53,367 nt of DNA from Phycisphaera sp. (GTDB taxonomy: Bacteria > Planctomycetota > Phycisphaerae > Phycisphaerales > Zrk34): assembly GCA_016125285.1 (NCBI GenBank), contig WGMA01000081.1:1-53367 (forward strand). The letters are read 5' to 3'. The translations under genes were made by a program, and so were the position numbers. The number at the start of each line of letters is the position of its first letter. Position 1 is the first letter of the stretch. Of the stretch, positions 18,230 through 26,712 are shown piece after piece. Below the pieces are notes generated by a model, which did no database searches, had not been told where the DNA came from, and worked only from the letters and a program-made list of their open reading frames with translations.

Positions 18230-19963
18230 ATGACCGACCGACCCCGCAAGAAGCCCGAAGACCTCCGCAGCGCCAAGTGGTTCGCACCCGACGACGTGCG
18301 CAGCTTCGGGCACCGCTCGCGCCTCAAGCAGATGGGCTTCGACGACGTCGACTACCGCGGCAAGCCCGTTATCGCGATCCTCAACACGTGGTCGGAGATG
18401 AACACCTGCCACACACACCTTCGCCAGCGCGCCGAGGAGGTGAAGCGCGGCGTGTACCAGATGGGTGGCCTGCCGCTCGAGGTGCCCGTCATGTCGCTCG
18501 GCGAGATGTTCATGAAGCCGACGACGATGCTCTACCGCAACCTGCTGGCGATGGAGGCCGAGGAGGTCATCCGATGCCACCCGGTCGACGGCGTCGTGCT
18601 GCTGGGCGGGTGCGACAAGACGAACCCCGCGCTGATCATGGGCGCAACGACGGCGAACGTCCCGGCGATTTACGTCTCGGCCGGACCGATGATCAAGGGC
18701 GGCTGGCGCGGCCAGACGCTCGGCAGCGGCAGCGACACGTGGAAGTACTGGGACGAACGCCGCGCCGGCAACCTGTGCGACGAGGCGTGGACCGAGATCG
18801 AGAACGGCATCGCGCGTTCCGCCGGCCACTGCATGACGATGGGCACCGCGTCGACGATGGGCTCGATCGCCGAGGCGCTGGGCATGTCGCTGCCGGGATC
18901 GTCGAGCATCCCCGCGGTGTTCGCCGAGCATCAGCGGATGGCCGTGCAGTCCGGCCGGCGCATCGTCGAGATGGTGTGGGAAGACCTCAAGCCGAGCGAC
19001 ATCCTCACCGCCGCGGCGTTCGACAACGCGATCGTAACCGACATGGCGATCGGCGGGTCGACCAACGCGATCGTCCACCTGCTGGCGATGGCGCACCGCG
19101 CGGGCGTCGACCTGACGCTCGACCGCTTCGACGAGCTGTCGCAGCGCACGCCGTTCCTCGGAAACGTGCGGCCGTCCGGCAAGCACCTGATGCCGGATTT
19201 CCACGACGCCGGCGGCCTGCGCGGGCTCATGTCGCGCATTACCGACCTGCTCAACCTCGACTGCCTGACCGTCACCGGCAAGACGATCGGCGAGAACATC
19301 GCCGGCGCTGAGGTGTACGACGACGACGTGATCCGCCCGCGTGACAACCCCGTGTCGCCGACCGGCGGGACGTGCGTCGTGCGCGGCAACATCGCGCCGG
19401 ACGGCGCGGTCATCAAACGCACCGCGGCCGACCCGAAACTGCTCAAGCACACCGGGCCCGCCGTCGTGTTCCGCGATTACAACGACATGGCGGTTCGCAT
19501 CGACGACCCCGACCTCGACGTCACCGCCGACTCGGTCATCGTGCTGCAGACGGCCGGCCCGCTCGGCGCGCCGGGCATGCCCGAGTGGGGCATGCTGCCG
19601 ATCCCGAAGAAGCTGCTCAAGCAGGGCGTGCGCGACATGGTCCGCATCAGCGACGCGCGCATGTCCGGCACGAGCTATGGCACGTGCGTGTTGCACGTGT
19701 CGCCAGAGTCGTACGTCGGCGGGCCGTTCGCCTTCGTGCAGGACGGCGACCGGATCACGCTCGACGTCGAGGCGCGGTCGATCCACCTGCACGTCGACGA
19801 CGCCGAATTGCAACGCCGCCGCGACGCGTGGCAGAAGCCCGCCCCGCGCTACACGCGCGGCTTCGGCAAGCTCTACTCCGACCAGGTTACGCAGGCCCAC
19901 CAGGGCTGCGATTTCGTTTTCCTCGAGGGCCCGGACCACACGCCCGAGCCCGAGATCCACTGA
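18230..19963 (+). CDS. IlvD/Edd-family sugar-acid dehydratase (arabonate/pentonate dehydratase type)
   Basis: Removes water from an aldonic acid to give a 2-keto-3-deoxy acid, using an iron-sulfur cluster. It has 577 residues, the usual length of the pentonate dehydratase branch. The opening LRSAKWFAPDDVRSFGHRSR and the cluster cysteines Cys60 (EMNTCHTH), Cys128 (GGCDKTNPA) and Cys201 (AGHCMTMG) match the L-arabonate dehydratase pattern; Lys130 occupies the position of the carbamylated metal-ligand lysine. The neighbouring GntP permease and DapA-type aldolase support sugar-acid catabolism rather than branched-chain amino-acid synthesis (IlvD). The exact substrate is unresolved. Confidence 0.88.
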   Translation: MTDRPRKKPEDLRSAKWFAPDDVRSFGHRSRLKQMGFDDVDYRGKPVIAILNTWSEMNTCHTHLRQRAEEVKRGVYQMGGLPLEVPVMSLGEMFMKPTTMLYRNLLAMEAEEVIRCHPVDGVVLLGGCDKTNPALIMGATTANVPAIYVSAGPMIKGGWRGQTLGSGSDTWKYWDERRAGNLCDEAWTEIENGIARSAGHCMTMGTASTMGSIAEALGMSLPGSSSIPAVFAEHQRMAVQSGRRIVEMVWEDLKPSDILTAAAFDNAIVTDMAIGGSTNAIVHLLAMAHRAGVDLTLDRFDELSQRTPFLGNVRPSGKHLMPDFHDAGGLRGLMSRITDLLNLDCLTVTGKTIGENIAGAEVYDDDVIRPRDNPVSPTGGTCVVRGNIAPDGAVIKRTAADPKLLKHTGPAVVFRDYNDMAVRIDDPDLDVTADSVIVLQTAGPLGAPGMPEWGMLPIPKKLLKQGVRDMVRISDARMSGTSYGTCVLHVSPESYVGGPFAFVQDGDRITLDVEARSIHLHVDDAELQRRRDAWQKPAPRYTRGFGKLYSDQVTQAHQGCDFVFLEGPDHTPEPEIH

Positions 19964-20005
19964 ACTCCGCCGCGAGTCGCATCGCGGCCTGATGGGCACA
20001 CCTAC

Positions 20006-20950
20006 ATGGATACCAACACGATCACCGCCGAACGTCTCGCCGCCTCCGTTGTCGCCGTGCCGCCGCTGTGCCGCGACGCCAACGGCCACCTCGACCGCGA
20101 GCAGAACACACGTCTCGTCCGCCACATCGAGGCCGGCGGCGTCAACACGCTGCTGTATGGCGGCAACGCCAACCTCTATCACGTGCCGCTCAGCGAGTAC
20201 GGAGACCTGCTCGAGATGCTCGCCGACATCGCCGCCGCCGACACGCTCGTCGTGCCCGCCGTCGGCCCGGCGTTCGGCCTGATGATGGACCAGGCCGCGT
20301 TCCTCCGTGACACCGACTTCCCGACCGCGATGGTCCTGCCGCATCAGGGCATCACCACCTCCGCCGGCGTCGAGACCGGCGTGCGACGCTTCGTCGAAGC
20401 CATGGGCAAGCCCGCCGTGCTCTACATCAAGCACCTCGGCTTCATCGACCCGGCCGGCGCCAAACGCCTCGTCGACGACGGCCTGATCTCGTGGATCAAG
20501 TACGCGATCGTTCGCGACGAGCCCGCCGAGGACCCGTACCTCAGCCAACTCGTCGACCTCGTCGACCCCAACCTCATCGTCAGCGGCATCGGCGAACAGC
20601 CGGCCATCGTGCACATGCGCGACTTCAACGTCGTGAGCTTCACGTCGGGTTGCGTGTGCGTCGCGCCGCGGCTGTCGCAGCAGATGCTGGGCGCCATCAG
20701 GGCCGGCGACTACGACGCGGCCGAGCAGATCCGCCAGACGTTCCGCGGCCTCGAGGACGAGCGCAACCGCGTCAACCCGATCCGCGTGCTGCACGAAGCG
20801 GTCGCGATGGCGGGCATCGCCGACACCGGCCCGATCCAGCCGCTGCTCAGCGCGCTCGGTGACGCCGACCGCGCCGCGGCGGGCAAGGCGGCCAAGGCGT
20901 TGCTGGAGATCGAGCGATCCTCCGCCCAGCAGCAGGCGCAGCAGCAGTAA
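20006..20950 (+). CDS. DapA-family aldolase, probably for a 2-keto-3-deoxy sugar acid
   Basis: TIM-barrel class I aldolase/lyase of the dihydrodipicolinate synthase superfamily, 314 residues. The Schiff-base lysine is Lys165 in LISWIKYAIVRDE and the assisting tyrosine is Tyr140 in AVLYIKHLG. In true DapA the lysine is followed by E (IKE); here it is IKY, which argues against lysine biosynthesis. The position 42 bp after the dehydratase suggests that it cleaves or processes the keto-deoxy product. The Gln-rich end (QQQAQQQ) is unremarkable. Confidence 0.82.
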   Translation: MDTNTITAERLAASVVAVPPLCRDANGHLDREQNTRLVRHIEAGGVNTLLYGGNANLYHVPLSEYGDLLEMLADIAAADTLVVPAVGPAFGLMMDQAAFLRDTDFPTAMVLPHQGITTSAGVETGVRRFVEAMGKPAVLYIKHLGFIDPAGAKRLVDDGLISWIKYAIVRDEPAEDPYLSQLVDLVDPNLIVSGIGEQPAIVHMRDFNVVSFTSGCVCVAPRLSQQMLGAIRAGDYDAAEQIRQTFRGLEDERNRVNPIRVLHEAVAMAGIADTGPIQPLLSALGDADRAAAGKAAKALLEIERSSAQQQAQQQ

Positions 20951-21085
20951 CGCACGCCGGTCATCACCACCTACATGCCGATCCGACGCGACGTTTTTGC
21001 GCGTTCCGTGGAACCGCCGCGCGGTCGCCGCGTCCAACTCATTGCCCCCGCAAGGCAACCGACGCAGTGAACAGGAGGCCGAGCC

Positions 21086-22129
21086 ATGTGGTTCAGCTCG
21101 AACGCCCATCGTACGCCCGCACCCACCCCGCAACCGCACGCCAACCCGAGCCCTTCCGACGCGGGGTCCGCGACCGCGACGCTCGACACGCCGCGCGATC
21201 TGAACGACGAGATCCGCGACGTGCTGCAGCCGATCGTGCCGTGGTTCACGTCGCTGCTGTTTCATCTCGGCCTGATCGTGCTGGCGCTGTTCATCGCGTG
21301 GGTCGTGATCCAGCCGGTCGACGAAGAGCCGATCGTGCCGATCGTCAATCCGAGCCTCGCTCCGCGGACGTCTCTCGACACGACGCGGCCGATCGAGATG
21401 GACCGCACGTCGAGCTCGTTGCCGCGCGATGTCCGCAACGCGTTCGCGCCGACACAGGCGGACGCCGTGGAGCTGTCCACGAAGCGGGACTCGCTGATTA
21501 AGCTGATCGGGCTGGCGGGCGGCGCGTCCGGTGGCAAGCTCGGCGGGATTGGCGACAACCTCGGCAAGTCGAACGACATCGGCAAGTGCATGTTCAGGAT
21601 CGGCGAAGGCGCCAACAAGATCCTCTTCGTCGTCGACGCCTCCGGCTCGCTGATCGACACGATGCCGTTCGTGATCAAGGAGCTCAAGGACTCGATCGTG
21701 CAACTGACGCCGGATCAGGAGTTCGGCGTGCTCTTCTTCCAGGCGGGCGAGCCGCGTGAGGCCGGGCTGCGCGGGATGCACAAGGCGACCGCCGATTACA
21801 AGAAGCGCGTGCTGGAGTACATCGACCTCGACGCCGGCAACATCGTCCCGCGCGGCGTGACCGACCCCGTCGCGACCCTCCAGCGGGCGATGAGCTACAA
21901 GCCCGAGCTCGTGCTCCTGCTGTCGGACAACATCACCGGACGCGGCAAGTACGAGGTCGACCGTGCGGCGCTGCTCGACATGCTCGACAAGCTCAACCGC
22001 GATCACCGCACGATGATCAGCACGATCCAGTTCCTGCACCCCGATCCGCTCAACACGCTCAAAGAGATTGCGACGCGACACGGCGGCGAGTACAAATACA
22101 TTACCGCAGCCGATCTGGGGCTGCGGTGA
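21086..22129 (+). CDS. Membrane-anchored von Willebrand factor A domain protein
   Basis: A 347-residue protein with a cytoplasmic Pro/Ala-rich start, one membrane helix (~52-77: WFTSLLFHLGLIVLALFIAW), a linker, and a VWA domain (~165-345) outside the membrane. The metal site is intact: DASGS in LFVVDASGSLIDTM, a threonine/serine segment and LLLSDNITGRG. The ribosome site is strong (GGAGG 8 bases before ATG 21086). The next gene encodes an ExbD-like protein, so the pair may belong to an ExbB/D-type membrane motor, but no ExbB lies next to it. Function unknown. Confidence 0.85.
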   Translation: MWFSSNAHRTPAPTPQPHANPSPSDAGSATATLDTPRDLNDEIRDVLQPIVPWFTSLLFHLGLIVLALFIAWVVIQPVDEEPIVPIVNPSLAPRTSLDTTRPIEMDRTSSSLPRDVRNAFAPTQADAVELSTKRDSLIKLIGLAGGASGGKLGGIGDNLGKSNDIGKCMFRIGEGANKILFVVDASGSLIDTMPFVIKELKDSIVQLTPDQEFGVLFFQAGEPREAGLRGMHKATADYKKRVLEYIDLDAGNIVPRGVTDPVATLQRAMSYKPELVLLLSDNITGRGKYEVDRAALLDMLDKLNRDHRTMISTIQFLHPDPLNTLKEIATRHGGEYKYITAADLGLR

Positions 22130-22141
22130 GCCCGTCGCCCT

Positions 22142-22663
22142 ATGAGCAACGAACCCGGACATCCCGTCCGACGTTTGCCACACCGATACGACCGCCCGCT
22201 TCACAAGGTGGCGCCGCTGCACCTCACGGCCTTGCTCGCGCTGGCGTTTGTGCTGCTGCTGGTCTGCCTGATCACCGCCGGGTTCGCGCTGCCCGAGGGC
22301 GTGCTGCCCGCCGAGCTGCCCGTCGCCCAGAGCGGCGACGACACGACCACGCCCGTGCTGCCGCTGATCATCCGCCTCCGCGCCGTGAACAAGGACGGCG
22401 TCTACGTGCAGGTCGCCGGCATCGATCACGCCCCTGCCAACTACGACGAGCTGGCGAACCTGCTGTACGCGATGCAGCAGAATTCCGGCGGATCGAACGC
22501 GGTCTACGGCGCCGACGATCCGGTGATCATCGAGCCCGATCCGACCGTCAAGTGGGAGCACGCGGTCAACGCGCTCAACGCCGCGCGCCGCGCGGGGTTT
22601 ACGCACGTGTCGTTCGGCAACTTCAACGTCGACGCCGCGCCGCCGGCCCATGCCGATCCGTGA
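22142..22663 (+). CDS. ExbD/TolR-like membrane protein
   Basis: 173 residues with one N-terminal membrane helix (LHLTALLALAFVLLLVCLI) and a periplasmic ExbD/TolR-type domain: a strand pair ending in VIIEPDPTVKWEHAVNALNA, then the final strand FTHVSFGNF. The membrane helix lacks the proton-carrying aspartate of real ExbD (compare LIDVVF in the gene at 14058), so a channel-driving role is doubtful. It starts 12 bp after the VWA gene and is probably cotranscribed with it. Confidence 0.75.
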   Translation: MSNEPGHPVRRLPHRYDRPLHKVAPLHLTALLALAFVLLLVCLITAGFALPEGVLPAELPVAQSGDDTTTPVLPLIIRLRAVNKDGVYVQVAGIDHAPANYDELANLLYAMQQNSGGSNAVYGADDPVIIEPDPTVKWEHAVNALNAARRAGFTHVSFGNFNVDAAPPAHADP

Positions 22664-22716
22664 TCCGGTTTCCATGCCTCTCCCCTCGATGTCGTGACGC
22701 CGAGCCGTTCGCGTCG

Positions 22717-23631
22717 TTACCCCGCGTAGCGCTGCATGATCGACACGCAGCCCGAGCGGTAGCCGCTGCCGAACAGGTTCAGGTGGTTCAGCAGGTGGTA
22801 CAGCTTGTAGACATCGACGCGGTCGTCGGCGCCGTCGGCCAGCGGCCACGCCTCGTGGTACGCCGCGTAGAACCGCGCGTCGAACCCGCCGAACAGGTAC
22901 GTCATCGCCAGGTCCGCCTCGCGCCGGCCGCGGTACGCCGCGGGATCGATCAGCACCGGCTCGCCGGCCGCGTCGCACAGGTAGTTGCCGCCCCAAAGGT
23001 CGCCGTGCAGCAGGCACGCCGGCTCGGCCGGCTCGCCGATCAGCGTGTCGAGGCGGTCGAGCAGCTTGTCGCCGAGCCGATCCATCGTCGCATCGCTCAA
23101 TCCCGCACGTCGCGCCAGCCGCAGCTGATGGCCGAGCCGATGCTCGCGAAAGAACGTCACCCAGTCGTCGCACCACGTGTTCGGCTGCGGCGTGGCGCCG
23201 ATGTAGTTGTCGTGATCGAAGCCGAAGCGCTCGCCCGTCGTGGCGCGGTGCAGTTCGGCGAACGCCCGGCCGAACGTCTCTGAAAACCCGCCGCCACGCG
23301 AGCCCGTCTCGATCGCCTCCATCACGATGAACGGCTCAACGCCTGGCGCGTCACCGTCACCTTCATTGCCGCCGCCCGTGCCGACCGGGCGCGGCACGCG
23401 GATCGTCGCCGCGTCCGCCAACGCCGCCAGTCCCTCCGCCTCGCGTTCGAACATGCCCGGCAGCGGCGCGGCGTTGGACTTCACGAAATACCGCCGCCCG
23501 TCGGCCAGCGTGATCACCTGTGCGTTGTTGATGCAGCCGCCGCCCGCGTGCGACGCGCGGTCGATCCGCGCCGGCTCGCCCGTCGCCTCGCCGATCAGGC
23601 GTTCGATCGCGTGTTGCAGCGCGGTGTTCAT
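22717..23631 (-). CDS. Fructosamine kinase family protein
   Basis: 304 residues. Members phosphorylate fructosamines or ribulosamines on glycated proteins and amines, starting their repair. Visible signatures are the GGGCINNAQ nucleotide-loop segment, FVKSN with the ATP-binding lysine, the catalytic loop LLHGDLWGGNYL, and the metal-binding VLIDPAAYRGRREADLAM. The start ATG 23631 has GGGGAG 5 bases upstream. A phosphatase of the LMW-PTP family is the next gene upstream (46-bp gap). LMW-PTP and fructosamine kinase genes are neighbours in several bacteria, which supports a protein-deglycation unit; that link is inference here. Confidence 0.9.
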   Translation of the reverse strand: MNTALQHAIERLIGEATGEPARIDRASHAGGGCINNAQVITLADGRRYFVKSNAAPLPGMFEREAEGLAALADAATIRVPRPVGTGGGNEGDGDAPGVEPFIVMEAIETGSRGGGFSETFGRAFAELHRATTGERFGFDHDNYIGATPQPNTWCDDWVTFFREHRLGHQLRLARRAGLSDATMDRLGDKLLDRLDTLIGEPAEPACLLHGDLWGGNYLCDAAGEPVLIDPAAYRGRREADLAMTYLFGGFDARFYAAYHEAWPLADGADDRVDVYKLYHLLNHLNLFGSGYRSGCVSIMQRYAG

Positions 23632-23677
23632 CGTGCTCCCCGTTGAACGCGACGCGCGTGTGCGCCTCGCCGTGTCG

Positions 23678-24187
23678 TCACGCGTTCGACTTCGCGTCGG
23701 CCAGCGTCAGCAGGTGCTCGAGGATCGTCGGGCACGCCGCCTCGATCATGTCGATGACGTGCTCGAAGCCCGCGTCGCCGCCGTAGTACGGGTCCGGCAC
23801 GTCGACGCCGAAGCCGCTGCCGTCGGGCAGAAACGCGCTGAGCAACCGGATGCGATCGCCGAACACGTTGTCGCGGTCGAGCCTTCGGATGTTGTCGAGG
23901 TTGTCGGAGTCCATCGCGACGATCAGATCGAACGTCGCCAGGTCACGCGGCTTGATCTGCCGGGCGATGCTTGTCAGGTCGTACCCGCGGTTCGCCGCGG
24001 CGCGCCGCATGCGTGCGTCGGCCGGGTTGCCTTCGTGGTAGCTGATCGTCCCGGCGGAGTCGACGGCGACGCGGCCCGCGTGCCCGCGCTCGGCGACGAG
24101 GCGCTTCATCACGCCCTCGCCGGTCGGCGATCGACAGATGTTGCCCATGCACACAAACAGCACGCTGACGGTGTTGGAGTCGCTCAT
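23678..24187 (-). CDS. Low-molecular-weight protein tyrosine phosphatase
   Basis: 169 residues from ATG 24187 (MSDSNTVSVLFVCMGN); an ATG at 24196 would add three. The active-site loop CMGNICRSP (C-x5-R-S) lies near the N-terminus, and the general-acid aspartate is in VPDPYYGG near residue 130. It probably removes phosphate from tyrosine or phosphoramidate on proteins or, given the fructosamine-kinase neighbour, from phosphorylated glycation products. Confidence 0.92.
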   Translation of the reverse strand: MSDSNTVSVLFVCMGNICRSPTGEGVMKRLVAERGHAGRVAVDSAGTISYHEGNPADARMRRAAANRGYDLTSIARQIKPRDLATFDLIVAMDSDNLDNIRRLDRDNVFGDRIRLLSAFLPDGSGFGVDVPDPYYGGDAGFEHVIDMIEAACPTILEHLLTLADAKSNA

Positions 24188-24217
24188 GTCGTGCATGATA
24201 ACGGCCTGTAACACGCA

Positions 24218-24250
24218 ACAGGAGCGCCGGCGTTGGTCCGGCACTCCTGT
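24218..24250 (-). terminator. Strong hairpin downstream of the sigma/PDZ operon
   Basis: A 7+5 bp stem (24218-24224 with 24244-24250, then 24226-24230 with 24238-24242, one C/A mismatch, 7-nt loop) lies 60 bases past the PDZ gene stop and just ahead of the phosphatase gene. There is no U-run on either side, so it may act as an RNA 3'-end stabiliser or a weak terminator. Confidence 0.4.
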
Positions 24251-24309
24251 GCGATGGGCTCACGTTGCGCGTGACGCGGTGCGCCACACGGCGTATGTCG
24301 TTCGATCGA

Positions 24310-25491
24310 TCAGATGTCGACCGGCTTTTCCTTCTTCTTCTGCTCGGGGCGTGGCTGCGGCTGCGGGCGATGGTTGAACTCGACGCCGCCGGGCTGGCCG
24401 GGGTTCACGTGGATCTCGATACGCGTGGTCTCTTCGAGGCGGTCAAGCTTCGCGCGGATATCCGCGGGGATCTTCGCACGCTGCTCGGGCAGGTCGATCG
24501 GGCCGTCGAACAGCACCTTGCCGTTCTTGTCGGTCGCCACGAGCTTGCGGGAGTCTTTGTCGCCGGTGACCTTCAGCGTGTGCTCGCCGTCGGAGTAGCT
24601 CATCGACATCGAGGTGTTGCCGTTGGCGCCGATGACGATGGACTGCGCGTGCGCCTCGCCGTTGCCGCGGATGTTGATGTGCGGGGGCTCGCCGGGGTGG
24701 CCGGCGTCGCCGTGGTCGTTGCGCGGATCGCCGTTGCCGGGCTCGACGCGACGCAGGCGGAACTGCATGTCCTGGTGTTCCTGAAAGTTCTTGCGCATCT
24801 GGTCGACGATCTTGTTGATGTGCTCCTCGTCGAGGCCGGACTTGCGGAGGTTCTGCCGCATCTGCTCGGCCATCTGGTCGGGGTCGACGTTGCGCAGCTC
24901 AAACACGTTGCCGTTGACGCCGCCCTCGATGCGGAACCCGTTGGCGTTGTCGTTGGGCATGTTGGGGGGCATCGGCATGCGGGTGACCTCGCGCTCGCCG
25001 AGCGTGACGTCGACGTTCGCGGACTTGCCGCCGGTGATCACGGTCAGCGTGACCTTGTCGCCGGGCTTGTGCAGCTGCAGCAGGGTGGCGAGCTGCTCGC
25101 GGTTGATCAGCACCTGATCGCCGACCTTGTGGAGCACGGAGTAGGGCTTGATGCCGGCCTTCGCGGCGGGCGAGCCTTCCTGCACGAAGTGGACGACGAG
25201 GCCGACGCCTTCGGGCAGGTCGAGCTGGGCGCGGAGCGCCGGGTCGACCCCGCCGGTCGCGACGCCGAGGAACGTCACCTTGACCTTCTCGGGCTGCGGC
25301 ATGGGCGGGCGATTGGCGTCGTGCGGTCCCTGCGGCCCGTCATGCGGCGGCTGGGGTGCGTCGTTCGGCGCTGGGGGCGCGGGCGGCGCCGGGGGCGGCG
25401 GCGCGTCGGCCGCGGCGTACGAGAGCGACGCGCCCGACAGCATCATCAGTGTCGCGGCGATCGCGGCGAAAAGTGTGTGGTTGCGGCTCAT
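24310..25491 (-). CDS. Secreted PDZ-domain protein of an ECF sigma operon
   Basis: Exported protein of 393 residues. ATG 25491 has GGAG at proper distance and a signal peptide (LFAAIAATLMMLSGASLSYA). A proline-rich stretch (~33-70) leads into a PDZ domain (~75-165) with VQEGSPAAKAGIKPYSVL and VLINREQLATLL. The remainder is a low-complexity, charged region with a helical middle (DQMAEQMRQNLRKSGLDEEH) and a basic end (EQKKKEKPVDI). No protease triad is present, so it is a binding or scaffold protein rather than a DegP-like protease. It is the third gene after an ECF sigma factor and a membrane protein; a sensing role in the periplasm is inferred. Confidence 0.78.
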   Translation of the reverse strand: MSRNHTLFAAIAATLMMLSGASLSYAAADAPPPPAPPAPPAPNDAPQPPHDGPQGPHDANRPPMPQPEKVKVTFLGVATGGVDPALRAQLDLPEGVGLVVHFVQEGSPAAKAGIKPYSVLHKVGDQVLINREQLATLLQLHKPGDKVTLTVITGGKSANVDVTLGEREVTRMPMPPNMPNDNANGFRIEGGVNGNVFELRNVDPDQMAEQMRQNLRKSGLDEEHINKIVDQMRKNFQEHQDMQFRLRRVEPGNGDPRNDHGDAGHPGEPPHINIRGNGEAHAQSIVIGANGNTSMSMSYSDGEHTLKVTGDKDSRKLVATDKNGKVLFDGPIDLPEQRAKIPADIRAKLDRLEETTRIEIHVNPGQPGGVEFNHRPQPQPRPEQKKKEKPVDI

Positions 25492-25547
25492 TGCGTGCTC
25501 CAATTCTGTCGGAACCTGTGCGTGTGTGCGTTCGTGGTGTCGGCGGG

Positions 25548-26057
25548 TCAGTCCACCGACATCGCGACGAAGCGGATCTTCTCTCGGGGGACGGTCATCT
25601 CGATCTGGACGTTATCGTTGGGGTCGATCCAGCGACGGTGCTCGATGGTCTGCTCCATGACGGGCATGACCGGACCGGTGTCGTCGAGGACGATCACGTC
25701 ACCGGCGGGCTGGTACTTCGTCCAGGTCTGTGCGATCTGGATGGGCTGCGTGGCGGGGTCGGTCGTGGTCGAGTCGCCGGGTGAGTTGATCGCGACGGGA
25801 TGCGTGCCGCGCGTCTCGGGTGAGTCGATCGCGGGCGTGTGGACGATCACCGCCAGGGCGAGCGACGCGGCGAGCGCGGACCCGATCGCCCAGACGAGCG
25901 GCGAGCGCCAGCGGAGGATCAGCGGGCCGGACCCGCCGTCGTCGGCGCGGTTCAGCGTCGACTGCACGCGTTTGTCGAGCGAGCGGCTCGGCTCACGCAG
26001 CGGCTGGCTGAGCAGCAGGGTCTCGATGTCGTTGTGTTCTTCGTGATTGAGGTTCAT
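25548..26057 (-). CDS. Single-pass membrane protein, probable anti-sigma factor
   Basis: 169 residues: a cytoplasmic N-terminal ~50 residues (MNLNHEEHNDIETLLLSQPL), one membrane helix (~54-76, LVWAIGSALAASLALAVIV) and a periplasmic domain. The start overlaps the sigma-factor stop (ATGA), the usual coupling for a sigma/anti-sigma pair. The zinc motif (H-x3-C-x2-C) common in anti-sigma factors is absent. The call rests on position and topology, not on sequence similarity. Confidence 0.65.
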   Translation of the reverse strand: MNLNHEEHNDIETLLLSQPLREPSRSLDKRVQSTLNRADDGGSGPLILRWRSPLVWAIGSALAASLALAVIVHTPAIDSPETRGTHPVAINSPGDSTTTDPATQPIQIAQTWTKYQPAGDVIVLDDTGPVMPVMEQTIEHRRWIDPNDNVQIEMTVPREKIRFVAMSVD

Positions 26058-26545
26058 ACCAGTGCCTCCACGGATTCTCTCAGGCGGTCCAGCCCGCGCC
26101 GGTATCGGCTGCTGACGGTGGACAGTGGTTCTCCCGACGCCTGGGCGATCTGCTCGAAGGTCAGGCCGCCGTACAGTTTCATCACGATCGTTTCGCGCTG
26201 CGCCGGCGACAGTTGCTCGAGCGCTTCTCGGATCAGCCGGGCACGCTCGGTGTCCTCGGCGGCGCCGAGCGGTGTCGAGCCGGTGTCGACGACGGTGTCG
26301 GCGTAGATCGACACGGGCTGGCTGCGGCGCGCCTGTTTGCGGATCTGGTCGATCGCCGCGTTCCGTACGGCCGCGTACACATACGCCGTGGGATCTCCCT
26401 CCGCCTTGCGCTGCGTCCGGCACAACCGGACGAACGCCTCGTGCACCGCGTCCTCGGCCTGCTCGGGGCGACGCGTGATCGACAAGGCCAACGTATAGAG
26501 GCCTTGGCGGTGCTGCCGGTAAATCCCTTCGAGTTGCCTTCTCAT
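26054..26545 (-). CDS. ECF-type RNA polymerase sigma factor
   Basis: 163 residues with sigma region 2 (LALSITRRPEQAEDAVHEAF, then YVYAAVRNAAIDQIRKQ) and region 4 (LSPAQRETIVMKLYGGLTFE, STVSSRYRRGLDRLR). The linker between is short, as in ECF factors. It probably directs its own operon and others in response to an envelope signal passed through the two downstream products. Confidence 0.92.
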   Translation of the reverse strand: MRRQLEGIYRQHRQGLYTLALSITRRPEQAEDAVHEAFVRLCRTQRKAEGDPTAYVYAAVRNAAIDQIRKQARRSQPVSIYADTVVDTGSTPLGAAEDTERARLIREALEQLSPAQRETIVMKLYGGLTFEQIAQASGEPLSTVSSRYRRGLDRLRESVEALV

Positions 26546-26658
26546 CGGCGCGTCCTATTCGGTCGTCATCCAGGCGGCTTCACCCTTAACACGGGGGCAC
26601 GCTGAGGAATTGTGCATGGTATCCGACCAGTTCATGTAATAAACCCCGAATTCTCGTA

Positions 26659-26664
26659 ATTATA
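26659..26664 (-). promoter_or_regulatory. Candidate -10 box upstream of the ECF sigma gene
   Basis: TATAAT on the minus strand lies about 115 bases before the sigma-factor start, in an AT-rich island. No good -35 partner is visible. It sits between the 331-nt repeat element and the operon. Confidence 0.3.
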
Positions 26665-26712
26665 GGGACCTGCAGGGATGCGGCGGGGCGCGGATGGGGT
26701 CCGCGGGGGGGC

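Noticed and set aside
18230-19963. Branched-chain amino-acid enzyme IlvD
   Set aside because: The N-terminal motif, length and cysteine spacing fit the pentonate dehydratase branch better, and no ilv genes are near.
20006-20950. Lysine-pathway DapA
   Set aside because: The active-site context (IKY instead of IKE) and the sugar-acid neighbours do not fit.
16466-23176. A leftward frame open for 2236 codons across several rightward genes
   Set aside because: Only 16466-18148 (GntP) has a protein-like sequence. The rest is the arginine/valine/histidine-rich antisense shadow of GC-rich genes.
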